DNA of 64,000 nucleotides from Liquorilactobacillus sicerae (GCF_029916425.1 NZ_JAHAVQ010000014.1:1-64000), one strand, 5' to 3'; shown: positions 40,344-50,214, counted from the stretch's first letter. Translations and numbers: made by a program. The notes: generated by a model from the sequence alone, not told the origin.

Positions 40344-40712
40344 TCAATTAAGTGTGATAATAATTGCTAAAAACATATAGGTCAGCCCTACGATCAAGCA
40401 ACTGGTACCGAAACGGTGAATCGTAACTGGCCTGTTTTTTAATTCTCCGACTTTTTTAATATCAATTTTACGCTGCTGATACTCCTGATCAGTTTCGCCT
40501 TTTTTTCGTCGCTGAAACCATCCCGCCATTAAATGTGCTCCTAACAAAATATCAACAACTGCTGTGCAAATCAAAGCTAAACCTAACAAAAATAATAAAT
40601 TGGAAAGATATAGGTTCCACTTCAGTGGATAACTTATTACCGCAATCAAAAGCCCCATAAGTTGTGCTAAACTTGTTAGTTTAAAAAAATACCTTTTATT
40701 TAAATTTTCCAT
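40344..40712 (-). CDS. DUF3899-like membrane protein
   Basis: About 122 aa with three hydrophobic segments (LAQLMGLLIAVISYPL, LSNLLFLLGLALICTAVVDILLG, and FGTSCLIVGLTYMFLAIII). A basic, glutamine-rich loop containing FQRRKKGETDQEYQQRK separates the last two. It resembles DUF3899. ATG 40712 has GGAG 5 nt upstream. It ends 4 bp from the convergent HD gene and follows the lipoprotein gene. Confidence 0.7.
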   Translation of the reverse strand: MENLNKRYFFKLTSLAQLMGLLIAVISYPLKWNLYLSNLLFLLGLALICTAVVDILLGAHLMAGWFQRRKKGETDQEYQQRKIDIKKVGELKNRPVTIHRFGTSCLIVGLTYMFLAIIITLN

Positions 40713-40723
40713 AATTCTCCATC

Positions 40724-41722
40724 TCAATTGATATTGACATAATTACCGGTAACTTCATTTAACTTAGCAACTTTACCAGTTGTTATCTCAAATTGATACA
40801 TTCCCTTGAGGTTTGAAACATTGCTATCAGAAGGACTGGTATGTCGAATTTCGATTTGGTAAGTCTGAGTGTCGACTTTTTTTACGTAATATTGATCGCC
40901 GGCTTCTTGCGGAATCTGAGATGTTTTAAAAAACTTTTCCAACACTTGATTGTTCGACAAAGACTCGGCCACCGAAGAAACTTGGCTATTTGTGGCACTT
41001 GAAATTGAACTGCCAGTTTTTTGAGCATATTCAGAACTAAGCAGTTTTGAGTTGCGAGCATTAGTATAACCGCTCGTCGCCGTTTTAGCACTCGCGACGG
41101 CTGAAGAACTCTCAGCAGAAGTACTGGAAGCCGCCGATTGACTCTGACGCTGAGAAACTAGTTTTCCATATTTGGCTGCCTTAGCCTGATAGGCCGCAAC
41201 TAATTGATATTTGCTTGATAAGTCTAACAAAGCTTGGTAACTGCCACCAGCTGCCGTATATTTTCCAGCCTGATAATAAGCAATGATTTCTTGATAATAG
41301 ATTTTAGCTAATTTTGAAGCGCGCAGTTCTTTTTTTAAAGCAGTGATCTGTTTAACCAAACTGACTGGCTGATCAACTTTTTCTAATCCTGCTAAATTAG
41401 TTTGCGCCGTTGTTAAATTACCAGCTGCCAAGTTTTTCTTAGCCTCTAAGACACGTCCAAGTTGATTATATAGTTTCTTTTCTTTAGCTGTGGCTGTATT
41501 TTGCGTAACCACTTTTTTTAAGCGTTCAAAAGCCTGATGATCCGCCCCATGATCTAGCTCTTTTAGTGCCAGCTGATATTGTTTTTGCTTTTGATTTTGA
41601 TTCGTTGCTGTGACGGTTTCTCGACTTGAATTCTGCTGGCTGGTTGCAGAACAGGCAGTTAAGCTCCATAGCGAAAACGAACAGAACACGATTACCAATA
41701 ATTTGCCTTGTTCGAATTTCAA
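40724..41722 (-). CDS. secreted lipoprotein with Ser/Ala-rich linker
   Basis: The N-terminus has a signal peptide (KLLVIVFCSFSLWSLTAC) with lipobox LTAC, so the protein should be anchored to the outer membrane face. A helical repeat-like region (about residues 45-190, many LAxGxxxxA elements) is followed by a Ser/Ala-rich linker and a C-terminal domain with LEKFFKTSQIPQEAGDQYYVKK. GGGGG stands 8 nt before TTG 41722. It precedes the DUF3899 gene. Function unknown. Confidence 0.75.
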   Translation of the reverse strand: MKFEQGKLLVIVFCSFSLWSLTACSATSQQNSSRETVTATNQNQKQKQYQLALKELDHGADHQAFERLKKVVTQNTATAKEKKLYNQLGRVLEAKKNLAAGNLTTAQTNLAGLEKVDQPVSLVKQITALKKELRASKLAKIYYQEIIAYYQAGKYTAAGGSYQALLDLSSKYQLVAAYQAKAAKYGKLVSQRQSQSAASSTSAESSSAVASAKTATSGYTNARNSKLLSSEYAQKTGSSISSATNSQVSSVAESLSNNQVLEKFFKTSQIPQEAGDQYYVKKVDTQTYQIEIRHTSPSDSNVSNLKGMYQFEITTGKVAKLNEVTGNYVNIN

Positions 41723-41782
41723 TCCTGCCGCCCCCATTCTTTGATTTATCTTATCTTGATTATAACACGTCGCTGGCTTGCA

Positions 41783-42547
41783 CTAATCTTGTTTTACTTG
41801 CCGATTGTCAACTTTCTTGACCATTAGTTCAATGGCAACTCCGATTACCCCAATGACAGCAATGGCTGAATATAAGACCATAAAAGTCTCACCAACAAAG
41901 ATTTTAGAATTCAAATAATAACCAAAAGTTGAATGTAATTTATCTAATAAAATAAATAAAGCCAAATTACCACCGAACATTCCAAAAAATAAGGTATTAA
42001 ACGTCATTCCCATGATCTGAAAGCCAATTGTCCGACCGCTTTTACGTAAATTCTGGCTAGAAATGGCTGGCGTTTGCTCAATAATTTCTTGCATACCACT
42101 AGTAATGGCAATCGCTGCTTCAGCAATAGCGCCTAACGTACTTAAAATTGTTGTAGCAATCAACAAGCTTTCAAAATTAATGCCGATCGCCAAGTTAAAA
42201 GCCTCCACTTCCTCAGAATCTTCGCTACTGAAGCCTTCTATTTGGACCAAATGATCAAAAGGAATAATCATCACTACCATCAGTGCTAAAACAATGACAG
42301 TCGCAAAAAAGGCTATATTCGCCACCGTTTCCTGGCAGTCACTCAGGTAAATTGTAATTGCTAAAATACAACAGCCGCTTAAAACTGAAACCACAATGGG
42401 CGAAAACCCCCCGGCAATCAAAATAACACTTAAAAACAGCAAACAAAAATTTAATCCAAAACTGATAATTGCTTTAAAGCCATTTTTACCACCAACTAAA
42501 ATCACTAAAATTGCTAAAATCAATAACAGTGCTTTTAAAGTCGTCAT
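41783..42547 (-). CDS. YibE/F family membrane protein (second of pair)
   Basis: 254-aa protein with about 7 membrane segments. The YibE/F signature is visible as TTILSTLGAIAEAAIAITSGMQEI and GRTIGFQIMGMTFNTLFFGMFGGNLALF. Its start overlaps the stop of the upstream paralogue by 4 nt (ATGA), so the pair is coupled and likely forms a complex. Family function is unknown; transport has been proposed. Confidence 0.87.
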   Translation of the reverse strand: MTTLKALLLILAILVILVGGKNGFKAIISFGLNFCLLFLSVILIAGGFSPIVVSVLSGCCILAITIYLSDCQETVANIAFFATVIVLALMVVMIIPFDHLVQIEGFSSEDSEEVEAFNLAIGINFESLLIATTILSTLGAIAEAAIAITSGMQEIIEQTPAISSQNLRKSGRTIGFQIMGMTFNTLFFGMFGGNLALFILLDKLHSTFGYYLNSKIFVGETFMVLYSAIAVIGVIGVAIELMVKKVDNRQVKQD

Positions 42548-43650
42548 TTATTCATCCACTCCAATCGCCAGGCTGCTAACAAGCTAGCCATTGGAATCGT
42601 TAAAGTAATTCCGATCCCACTAATAATTGCTTGGACAAACCCTAATGACATCGTCCATTCAAAGGTATAGCCAATTGAATTGCCAGTTCGAAAATATAAG
42701 GTTGCCAAAGCAAATGTTTCCGTAAAGAAAATCAGTAGCAAAACATTGATCAACGGTCCCATGATCGAGCGACCAACTTGTCTGCCAGATAAGAATAACT
42801 GCTTAAAAGCAATTTTGGGCTGACTTTGCTTCAACTCAAACAAAGTCGAAACAATATCAGTTGATGCATCCATGACTGTTCCTAAAAGGCCAATCAAAGT
42901 CGATGCTAAAAAAAGTTGTTTTGGCTGTTGCGTTGCAAAATCTAATGCTTCATAGTGCATCCCTGAATCGTGCGTTAGCTGCGTTACTAAATACGATAAG
43001 CCTAAAGCCAAAGCGGTCGCACTTGAAACTGCAATAAAGGTTACTAAGCTTTGCTGATTAAAGCCAATCACGATCAAAAGTGAAATTGCCGTAAACAAAA
43101 CTGCCCCGGCGGCAAAAATCCAAAAAAAGTTGGTAATGTTCCAAGTAATATCAAGTTGAACTAAGATTAAGAATAAAACAAAATTGATCGCCACACTGAT
43201 AATTGCTTTGATTCCGGTTAATTTCATTACTAAAAATAAAGCTGCCAATAGTAACCAGACTAGTAGAAACAAATAAACATCACGTTTGTAGTTAATGATT
43301 GTAACTGTTGGCTTACTTTTCTTGTGCTGACGATAGTAATTAACGAACACGTCTTGACCTGCAGTAAATTGTTGATCCTCTCCGTGAGATTTGGTAAAAG
43401 TGTTTTTGAAATGAAAAATTTGACCACGATATTTTCCGTTCAAAGTTTTTCCCGTTAATTTTTGATTAACTTGCTGATCGTGGTTGCCATATTCATCAGT
43501 TGTTTTTTGTGGCTGACTATTTTCAACTTTAATGATTCGAACAATCGGTTGCTGATATAAGAAAGCATCGTTTCGAGCCAAGAAAAAAATTAATAAGCCA
43601 CCACCAATAAACAAGCAGATGGGAAATAAAAACTTTTTTATCTTATCCAA
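42544..43650 (-). CDS. YibE/F family membrane protein (first of pair)
   Basis: 368-aa protein with an N-terminal membrane anchor and an extracytoplasmic domain of about 100 residues (ENSQPQKTTDEYGNHDQQVN through FVNYYRQ). About seven segments follow, carrying the family signature LLGTVMDASTDIVSTLFEL and GRSIMGPLINVLLLIFF. It starts at TTG. The two-gene arrangement is typical of lactic acid bacteria. Function unknown. Confidence 0.87.
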   Translation of the reverse strand: MDKIKKFLFPICLFIGGGLLIFFLARNDAFLYQQPIVRIIKVENSQPQKTTDEYGNHDQQVNQKLTGKTLNGKYRGQIFHFKNTFTKSHGEDQQFTAGQDVFVNYYRQHKKSKPTVTIINYKRDVYLFLLVWLLLAALFLVMKLTGIKAIISVAINFVLFLILVQLDITWNITNFFWIFAAGAVLFTAISLLIVIGFNQQSLVTFIAVSSATALALGLSYLVTQLTHDSGMHYEALDFATQQPKQLFLASTLIGLLGTVMDASTDIVSTLFELKQSQPKIAFKQLFLSGRQVGRSIMGPLINVLLLIFFTETFALATLYFRTGNSIGYTFEWTMSLGFVQAIISGIGITLTIPMASLLAAWRLEWMNK

Positions 43651-43753
43651 AACTTTCTACCTGTCTTTCTGTCTAATTATTTTTAAAATACCACTCTTCA
43701 ACCGCATTAATAAAGTTTACTTTTCATTTCTTAAGCAAATAAAAACAAATCTT

Positions 43754-43762
43754 TGGTATAAT
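43754..43762 (+). promoter_or_regulatory. birA promoter (extended -10)
   Basis: TGG-TATAAT (43754-43762) about 55 nt upstream of the birA ATG. No clear -35 is present. Confidence 0.55.
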
Positions 43763-43816
43763 TTAAGATAATTAATTTTGTTAGCTGATGATCAATCAGC
43801 GATTGGGGAAGATATT

Positions 43817-44782
43817 ATGGAATACAGTAATGAGATTCTCAAAATGCTTTCAAATACTGATCAGCCGCTGTCTGGCGAAAAGATTGCCCAAAGTTTAAAA
43901 ATTAGCCGAGCGGCTGTCTGGAAAATCATCCAAAAGCTACAAGCTAATGGCTACCAAATCGAAAGTCAGCACCGTTTAGGCTATATTTATCATGACAATG
44001 GCAAATTAAACCAATATGTCATTAAAAAAGACTTAACTGTTGAACTCAGTCAGCAACTTGATTTTGAAATTCATCAAACGATTGACTCGACTAATACGCG
44101 AGCTAAGCAACTAAGTCTTCAAAAGCATTTGCATCCGTTAGTGATCTTAAGTGATCAGCAAACAGCTGGCTATGGCCGTTATGGGCGCAATTACAGTTCC
44201 CCTAGTGGCAACATTTACTTGTCCTTACTGCTGCCAAATCCAAGTCAACGACTAAATCCCGGCTTATTGACAACAGCCACAGCTTTAGCAGTCAGTTTAG
44301 CAATTGAAAAAAAACTACTAGCTCAACCGCAAATTAAATGGGTCAACGATGTGCTGCTTGACCAAAAAAAAATTGTTGGCATCTTGACCGAGGCGATTAC
44401 TAATATTGAAACCCGTTCAATCGACCAAGTCATTATTGGGATCGGCATCAATTACTTAACACGCCTTGACCAGTTGCCACCAGAAATTAAATCTCGAGCT
44501 GGTTCGCTCAGAAAGTTTGCCTTAGCAGCTCAAGTGACTCGTAATCATTTTATTGCTGCCGTTTTGAATCAATTTTTCCAAATATATCAAACTTACCAAA
44601 CTGGGGATTTTTTGCCAGCTTACCGGCAACGCTGTTATTTATTAGGTAAAGAAGTTACAATCCAGCAAGGACAGCAAAAAATGGTCGGTTTAGTCAGCGA
44701 TATTGATCAACAGGGATGCTTAGTCTTGAGCAACGGTCAACACATCTCTTCCGGTGAAGTTACTAAAATCCGCTTAAAATAA
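43817..44782 (+). CDS. birA: biotin--[acetyl-CoA-carboxylase] ligase / biotin repressor
   Basis: 321-aa bifunctional protein. An N-terminal winged helix (GEKIAQSLKISRAAVWKIIQKLQANGY) is joined to the ligase core with GYGRYGRNYSSPSGNIYLSL, KWVNDVLLDQKKIVGILTE and an SH3-like C-terminus. It attaches biotin to carboxylase subunits and may repress biotin uptake genes. ATG 43817 is preceded by GGGGAAG; the longer frame from 43778 lacks support. Confidence 0.93.
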   Translation: MEYSNEILKMLSNTDQPLSGEKIAQSLKISRAAVWKIIQKLQANGYQIESQHRLGYIYHDNGKLNQYVIKKDLTVELSQQLDFEIHQTIDSTNTRAKQLSLQKHLHPLVILSDQQTAGYGRYGRNYSSPSGNIYLSLLLPNPSQRLNPGLLTTATALAVSLAIEKKLLAQPQIKWVNDVLLDQKKIVGILTEAITNIETRSIDQVIIGIGINYLTRLDQLPPEIKSRAGSLRKFALAAQVTRNHFIAAVLNQFFQIYQTYQTGDFLPAYRQRCYLLGKEVTIQQGQQKMVGLVSDIDQQGCLVLSNGQHISSGEVTKIRLK

Positions 44783-44890
44783 AATATGGACCAAGAGGCA
44801 GTATACTTATGCCACGAACTTAGGAAGGGAGAATGTATTGTTCCTATTGAATGTTCGAACACAAGTTACTGGCTTTTAGCCCATATTTTT
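44781..44890. other. four-helix structured intergenic element (birA/nagB)
   Basis: The closing stem AAAATATG/CATATTTT (44781-44788, 44882-44889) encloses three hairpins: GGCA/TGCC (44797-44800, 44810-44813, loop containing the palindrome GTATAC); CGAAC/GTTCG topped by TAGGAA/TTCCTA (44815-44857); and GGCT/AGCC (44871-44881). T-rich tails follow on both strands. It lies between convergent genes and may act as a bidirectional terminator, but the cloverleaf layout is unusual for that. Confidence 0.6.
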
Positions 44891-44900
44891 TATTTTCCAA

Positions 44901-45608
44901 TCAGTTTTTTAATTCAGCTGCTGCCGCTTGATCAATAATCACGGTGACATTCGGATGCTTTTGCAGAGCACTGGCCGGACAAGCAACAGTGACTGGCCCT
45001 TGAATCATTTTAGCAACTGCTGCTGCTTTATTTGAGCCATATGCTTCTAGCAAGATTTGCTTAGCTTGCAAAATTGAACCAATGCCCATTGAATAAGCAA
45101 AACGTGGTACTTCAGCCTCATTTTCAAAGAATCTTGAATTGGCCTCAATAGTTGAAGCCGTTAACGCAACCTTACGAGTTTTTTCTCCAAAACTCGAACC
45201 AGGTTCATTAAAGCCGATATGCCCGTTTTGACCAATTCCTAGTAATTGTAAATCAATCGGATGAGCTGCCAAAACTTGATTGTAACGTTCAACTTCAACC
45301 TGCTCATCAGTAGCATCACCTTGCGGCAAAAATGATTGCTTAAACTTTTTCAAGTTAAACAAATTTTTTTGCATGTACGCATGATAACTACGCGGATCAT
45401 CAGCTTTTAAGCCAATATATTCATCCAAATTGATTGAAATCGCTCGAGTAAAGTCTAAATTGCTGCTAACTAGTTCTTGATAAGTTGTTAATGGTGTACT
45501 TCCAGTTGCCAGTCCAAAAACCTGAGCACCATTTTTCAGTGCTGTTGCAAAAATTTTAAATGCTGCTTTGCCACCTTGCTGACTATCTTTAACGGTAATA
45601 ATTTTCAA
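44901..45608 (-). CDS. nagB: glucosamine-6-phosphate deaminase
   Basis: Converts glucosamine-6-P to fructose-6-P and ammonia, feeding amino sugars to glycolysis. 235 aa. Signatures: [26 protein letters not shown] (catalytic Asp), [19 protein letters not shown] with the catalytic His-Glu pair. It probably starts at TTG 45608, 9 nt after GGAGG; the longer frame would run through the promoter. Two NagR-like boxes cover the promoter. Confidence 0.95.
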   Translation of the reverse strand: MKIITVKDSQQGGKAAFKIFATALKNGAQVFGLATGSTPLTTYQELVSSNLDFTRAISINLDEYIGLKADDPRSYHAYMQKNLFNLKKFKQSFLPQGDATDEQVEVERYNQVLAAHPIDLQLLGIGQNGHIGFNEPGSSFGEKTRKVALTASTIEANSRFFENEAEVPRFAYSMGIGSILQAKQILLEAYGSNKAAAVAKMIQGPVTVACPASALQKHPNVTVIIDQAAAAELKN

Positions 45609-45626
45609 GGCACCTAGCCTCCTATA

Positions 45627-45668
45627 TTGGTATATACCCATTATACGATGGACTATACCAAAAAGCAA
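45627..45668 (-). promoter_or_regulatory. nagB promoter with two NagR (GntR) operator-like sites
   Basis: On the minus strand: -35 TTGCTT (45663-45668), 17-nt spacer, -10 TATAAT (45640-45645). TTGGTATAGTCCA (45649-45661) lies in the spacer and TTGGTATATACCC (45627-45639, plus reading) at the transcription start. Both resemble the dre/NagR box (TTGGTATAGAC-type), consistent with repression relieved by GlcNAc-6-P or GlcN-6-P. Confidence 0.7.
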
Positions 45669-45766
45669 TTTAGGATGCTCGTTGGTTGAACAATTTAATT
45701 ATAAATTAGAAGTAAGCGTTTGTAAACAATTAAAAGTATTTATAAGTGTTTTTAATTGTTTTTAAT

Positions 45767-46447
45767 CTATAGTTTAAGATTTTGATGTTTCAAACTGGAA
45801 AAAATATGCTTATCAGCCTGGCCAACTAAATATCCTTGAAAAAGCAATGAAAAAACCGTACCGATATTGATTGCATATAACTGTTTTGTTATTGCAAAAG
45901 CCAGCAAAATTGCTACTGCCGGAAACGAAAATGATAGCAATTGTGCTTGTGTTGAATTACCATGACAGAATTTAAATCTGATAACTTGCATCAAATCATC
46001 ACAAGGATGCAAGATGACATTAACCCGCTGATAAATAGAAATCGCAATCGCAATTAGGACTATTCCGAAACAATCCAGTATGATCCGTACTCCTAAATTC
46101 AAATTCACCAGTGGGATCTGTGAAAACAGTTTGGAAAGCACGCCAACTAAATAGGCAAAGCAGAACATGAAAATCAAATTTCCTAAAATTCGCCGCCCGT
46201 CAAACTGTTGCAAAAATAAGATATTTAAACCAATCGCAAAAAAACCTTCTAACAGCAACAACCATGTTAAAGAAAGCGGTGTTGCATGGGCCAAGTTGAC
46301 GGCGGCGGCCGTCCACAAAGCACTGCCTAAATTTAATGTAACAGTTAAGGCATTACCAAGGCTATTCAAAATAATCGAAATAAAAAAATAGAAAATGGTC
46401 AACCCTGATTTGTTATGAATTATGTAACCAGTAGGTGAATTCTGCAT
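45767..46447 (-). CDS. YczE/YyaS/YitT family membrane protein
   Basis: 226-aa integral membrane protein with five to six segments, e.g. FYFFISIILNSLGNALTVTLNLG and GVRIILDCFGIVLIAIAISIYQ. The motif NVILHPCDDLMQVIRFKF resembles the YczE/YitT family loop. Family function is unknown. It is monocistronic by position, divergent from the 73-aa gene. Confidence 0.72.
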   Translation of the reverse strand: MQNSPTGYIIHNKSGLTIFYFFISIILNSLGNALTVTLNLGSALWTAAAVNLAHATPLSLTWLLLLEGFFAIGLNILFLQQFDGRRILGNLIFMFCFAYLVGVLSKLFSQIPLVNLNLGVRIILDCFGIVLIAIAISIYQRVNVILHPCDDLMQVIRFKFCHGNSTQAQLLSFSFPAVAILLAFAITKQLYAINIGTVFSLLFQGYLVGQADKHIFSSLKHQNLKL

Positions 46448-46502
46448 CTAAATCTCCAATCTTTGTTATCTAAAAATTTGTTGCCTTTGATTCTAAATAA
46501 TT

Positions 46503-46529
46503 TTGACTGAAACTGAATCATGATACAAT
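46503..46529 (+). promoter_or_regulatory. promoter of the 73-aa gene / AKR unit
   Basis: TTGACT (46503-46508), 15-nt spacer, extended -10 TGA-TACAAT (46524-46529), then GAGGAGGAG before the ATG. Confidence 0.65.
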
Positions 46530-46571
46530 TAGCTTGGAATATGATTCAAATTTTATGAGGAGGAGATCAAA

Positions 46572-46793
46572 ATGAGTGAAGATATTTTATTCAATCCCGG
46601 TCAAGCAATTGCTAGCAGCTATGACTATCACAATGCCTATGTTGTAGCGCAAATCTATCATCAAAAAAACGATCATGAACTTTTGTTAGTTAAAGATAAA
46701 AGCAACAATAAAATGTATTATGTTTTTGATACTGCTTCTCTCGAAAATCATAGTCAATTTGGTCAAAAATTTCAACTGATCAAACGAATTTAA
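46572..46793 (+). CDS. small hypothetical protein
   Basis: 73-aa soluble protein with alternating hydrophobic pattern suggesting a small beta-barrel (YVVAQIYHQKNDHELLLVKDKSNNKMYYVFD). An excellent ribosome site (GAGGAGG) and dedicated promoter argue it is real. It precedes the aldo/keto reductase gene by 24 bp, so the two are likely cotranscribed. No recognised domain. Confidence 0.72.
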   Translation: MSEDILFNPGQAIASSYDYHNAYVVAQIYHQKNDHELLLVKDKSNNKMYYVFDTASLENHSQFGQKFQLIKRI

Positions 46794-46817
46794 TTTCACT
46801 GAAAGTAGGAGGATAAT

Positions 46818-47657
46818 TTGTTAATAAATAAAGCTTTTAAACTAGCTGATGGTAATGAAATGCCAACTGTCGGTTTTGGAACCTATAAATTAAATGGAAC
46901 TTCCGGGGCAAATGTCATTGTACAAGCCTTGCAAAATGGTTATCGACTTTTAGATGCCGCCGTTAATTATGAAAATGAGGGTACCGTTGGTCAAGCAATT
47001 GCTCGCAGTTTTGTTCCCCGTGAAGAAATTTTTGTAACTTCTAAGCTTCCGGGGCGGCATCACCGTTATCAAGAGGCTATTACAACGATTCAAGAGTCGC
47101 TTTTTCGGATGCAGTTAGATTACTTTGATTTATATTTAATCCACTGGCCGAATCCGAAAGAAGATTTGTATTTGGAAGCATGGCAGGCGCTGATCGACGC
47201 GCAGCGCTTTGGTTTGGTAAGATCAATTGGAGTTTCTAATTTTTTGCCAGAACATTTATTAAGATTAAAAAAAGCCACTGGCGTTTTGCCCGTGGTCAAT
47301 CAAGTAGAGCTCCATCCCTACTGGTCACAGCCTGAACAAAGAAAATTTGATCAAGAACATCAGATTGTTACACAGGCCTGGAGTCCGTTAGGCAGGGCCA
47401 ACGCTGTTTTGCAAGAACCCGTGATTAAAAAAATTGCCCAAAAGCATCACAAAACGGTCCCCCAAATTATTTTACGTTGGGAACTTCAACTAGGAATCGG
47501 AATAATCCCTAAATCCAGTTCAACTGGCCGTCAAAAAGAAAATTTAGCTGTTTTTGATTTTGATTTATCACCTGAAGAAGTTACACAAATTACCAATTTA
47601 GATCAAGCCAATGGTCGCACCAAAAATCAAGATCCAGCGATTTATCAAGAATTCTAA
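46818..47657 (+). CDS. aldo/keto reductase
   Basis: 279-aa NADPH-dependent carbonyl reductase of the AKR5-like bacterial branch. The catalytic tetrad is seen in LLDAAVNYENE (Asp, Tyr), TSKLPG (Lys) and LIHWPNP (His). The cofactor region is IPKSSSTGRQKENL. It starts at TTG after AGGAGG. Likely roles are detoxification of aldehydes/ketoaldehydes or 2,5-diketogluconate-type reduction; substrate not predictable. Confidence 0.92.
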   Translation: MLINKAFKLADGNEMPTVGFGTYKLNGTSGANVIVQALQNGYRLLDAAVNYENEGTVGQAIARSFVPREEIFVTSKLPGRHHRYQEAITTIQESLFRMQLDYFDLYLIHWPNPKEDLYLEAWQALIDAQRFGLVRSIGVSNFLPEHLLRLKKATGVLPVVNQVELHPYWSQPEQRKFDQEHQIVTQAWSPLGRANAVLQEPVIKKIAQKHHKTVPQIILRWELQLGIGIIPKSSSTGRQKENLAVFDFDLSPEEVTQITNLDQANGRTKNQDPAIYQEF

Positions 47658-47673
47658 AAATTTTTAAATTAAG

Positions 47674-47722
47674 GACCCTCAAAAGTCAGTTTTACAACTA
47701 AGCTTCTGAGGGTCATTTTATT
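47674..47722. terminator. bidirectional terminator AKR / prs
   Basis: GACCCTCA-AAAG pairs with CTTC-TGAGGGTC (47674-47685, 47703-47714). T-rich sequence follows on the plus side, with T-rich stretches further along on the minus side, between convergent genes. Confidence 0.75.
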
Positions 47723-47746
47723 GCTTATTGTCGTTATTGTTCAAAA

Positions 47747-48721
47747 TCAATCCTTATGGAAGCGATTTTTAAAGAGCGGGCTGACTGCTTTATTTTCGTA
47801 GATCCGCTTAATCGCATCGCCAATCAAATCACCAACAGAAACCTGCAATAACTTATCGATCTTCTTATCTTCAGGCAACTGAATCGAATCAGTTACAATC
47901 AATTTTTTGATCGGTGAATTTTCGATGCGTTCAATAGCTGGCCCTGATAAGACTGGATGAGTTGCACAGGCATAAACCTCGGTCGCACCAGCATCTTTCA
48001 AGGCTTGTGCGGCTAAAGTAATTGTACCAGCCGTATCGATCATATCATCAATCAAAATACAACGCTTATGATCAACTGAACCAATAATATTCATAATTTC
48101 AGCCACATTGGCTTTAGGGCGACGCTTATCAATGATTGCAATTGGTGCCTTTAAAAATTCTGCTAGTTTTCTAGCTCGCGTAACACCGCCGTGATCAGGA
48201 GAAACAACAACTGCATCTTTTTCCAATCCTTGATTTAAGAAATAATCTGCTAATAATGGCGCACCCATTAAATGATCGACCGGAATATCAAAAAATCCTT
48301 GAATCTGTGCTGCATGCAAATCTAGTGCCACTACGCGATCAGCTCCAGCCTTAACGATCATATCAGCAACTAGTTTAGCCGTGATTGGCTCACGTGGCCG
48401 AACTTTACGATCCTGACGTGCATAACCATAGTATGGAATCACCACATTGATCTTCTCAGCACTTGCACGTCGTAAAGCATCAATCATGATTAATAATTCC
48501 ATTAGATTATCATTGACCGGAGCTGAAGTTGATTGAATGAGAAAAACATCATCGCCACGGATGCTTTCTTCGATATTGATACGAATTTCACCATCGCTAA
48601 AACGATCAACTGATGTTTTTCCTAAAGGTACCCCTACTGCAGCAGCAATTCTTTCTGCCAACGGCTTGTTAGAATTTAAAGCAAATATTTTTAGCTTAGG
48701 ATCAGCAATTTGTCCAGACAT
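47747..48721 (-). CDS. prs: ribose-phosphate pyrophosphokinase
   Basis: Makes PRPP from ribose-5-P for nucleotide, His and Trp synthesis. The 324-aa protein has [42 protein letters not shown], and the PRPP loop [16 protein letters not shown] 48721 is preceded by GGAGG at 5 nt. It follows glmU as in Bacillus (purR-glmU-prs), although yabJ and spoVG are missing here. Confidence 0.97.
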   Translation of the reverse strand: MSGQIADPKLKIFALNSNKPLAERIAAAVGVPLGKTSVDRFSDGEIRINIEESIRGDDVFLIQSTSAPVNDNLMELLIMIDALRRASAEKINVVIPYYGYARQDRKVRPREPITAKLVADMIVKAGADRVVALDLHAAQIQGFFDIPVDHLMGAPLLADYFLNQGLEKDAVVVSPDHGGVTRARKLAEFLKAPIAIIDKRRPKANVAEIMNIIGSVDHKRCILIDDMIDTAGTITLAAQALKDAGATEVYACATHPVLSGPAIERIENSPIKKLIVTDSIQLPEDKKIDKLLQVSVGDLIGDAIKRIYENKAVSPLFKNRFHKD

Positions 48722-48804
48722 GTTATCCTCCATAAATCTTTATTCTTTAATAATCTTATGCAAAAAAATTTTAAAAATCAAGCGCAATCATTAATTAGAG
48801 CTAC

Positions 48805-50214
48805 TTATTTTTTACTCTTTTCACTTTCAGCAGCTTTCTTGGCTGCCTGAGCAACCGGATAACGATCGTAATAGCCCTTCTTATTAACCTGCCGGCCGCG
48901 AGCAATCGCCATATCATGCGCTGCCACGTCATCAGTCACCGTCGACCCGGCTGCAACATAGGCATGATCTGCAATCTCCAGCGGTGCGATCATATTTGAG
49001 GCACTGCCGATGAAAGAATAATCGCCAACATTGGTATGATGTTTGCCGACTCCATCATAGTTGACAAAAACACAGCCACAGCCAACATTAATGTGCTGAC
49101 CTAAAGTAGCATCACCGACATAAGTTAAATGGCCAACCTTGGTTCCTTTACCGATTTGAGCCTTTTTGACTTCAACGAAATTGCCAATGTGAACCGCTGG
49201 CCCAATTTTAGCCTGCGGCCGCAAATGACTGTACGGTCCGATATCACTGCCGTAATCCATTTGCGCTTTTTCTAAATATGAAGCTGTTACCGTCACATGA
49301 TCCGCTAAAAGACTGTCGCTGATTTGGGAATGTGCACCAATTAAACAGTCACGACCAATGACTGTCTGTCCACGCAAAACAACACCGGGTTCGATCACCG
49401 TGTCTGCTCCAACTTGAACATCAGCATCAATATAAGTGGTTTGCGGATCAATCAATGTCACACCATTTTCCATCAAACGTCGATTGATTCGCTGACGCAT
49501 CAAGGCAGTTGCTTGAGCTAAAGCAACCCGATCATTAACCCCCATTGATTCATTAAAATCTGCCATTTTATAAGCAGCAACTGTCTGCTTACTCCGGTTG
49601 AAAATTTCAATCACATCAGTCAGATAATATTCATGCTGAGCATTTTGATTGGTGATCTGGTGCAACGCTTGAAATAAGGCCCGGTTATCAAAACAATAAA
49701 CCCCGGTATTGATTTCATGAACAGCTGCTTCCTGAGTCGTTGCATCCTTTTGTTCAACAATCTTAGCAACGTCACCGGTTTGATCGCGAATAATCCGGCC
49801 ATACCCCGTCGGATCAGGAGCTGCTGCCGTTAAAATTGTTGCTACTGCCCGCTTCTTTTGATGATAAGCCATTAATTGCTTGAAAGTTGCTGCTTTAAAT
49901 AAGGGTGTGTCGCCACAAACGACGATGGTCAATCCCTGCTTTTGCCCCAAAATCTTTTCCGCCTGCAAAACTGCATGACCCGTTCCTAATTGTTCCTTTT
50001 GCAAAGCAAATTCAGTCTGCCCGGCCAAAGTTTCTTTGACTTTTTCTGATCCGTGACCAACGATCGTCACGATTTGATCAGGTTCAAGCTCTTTGACCTG
50101 GCTTAAAACATGTTCAACCATTGATTTTCCGCAAACTTGATGGAGGACTTTATATAATTTTGATTTCATCCTCGTTCCTTGACCTGCTGCCAAAATAATT
50201 GCATATGCAGTCAT
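48805..50214 (-). CDS. glmU: bifunctional N-acetylglucosamine-1-phosphate uridyltransferase / glucosamine-1-phosphate acetyltransferase
   Basis: Makes UDP-GlcNAc for cell wall precursors. The 469-aa protein has an N-terminal nucleotidyltransferase ([24 protein letters not shown]) and a C-terminal left-handed beta-helix of hexapeptide repeats (from about residue 250), with the acetyl-CoA site near [17 protein letters not shown]. Its upstream neighbour is purR, separated by a terminator, so it probably has its own weak promoter. Confidence 0.97.
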   Translation of the reverse strand: MTAYAIILAAGQGTRMKSKLYKVLHQVCGKSMVEHVLSQVKELEPDQIVTIVGHGSEKVKETLAGQTEFALQKEQLGTGHAVLQAEKILGQKQGLTIVVCGDTPLFKAATFKQLMAYHQKKRAVATILTAAAPDPTGYGRIIRDQTGDVAKIVEQKDATTQEAAVHEINTGVYCFDNRALFQALHQITNQNAQHEYYLTDVIEIFNRSKQTVAAYKMADFNESMGVNDRVALAQATALMRQRINRRLMENGVTLIDPQTTYIDADVQVGADTVIEPGVVLRGQTVIGRDCLIGAHSQISDSLLADHVTVTASYLEKAQMDYGSDIGPYSHLRPQAKIGPAVHIGNFVEVKKAQIGKGTKVGHLTYVGDATLGQHINVGCGCVFVNYDGVGKHHTNVGDYSFIGSASNMIAPLEIADHAYVAAGSTVTDDVAAHDMAIARGRQVNKKGYYDRYPVAQAAKKAAESEKSKK

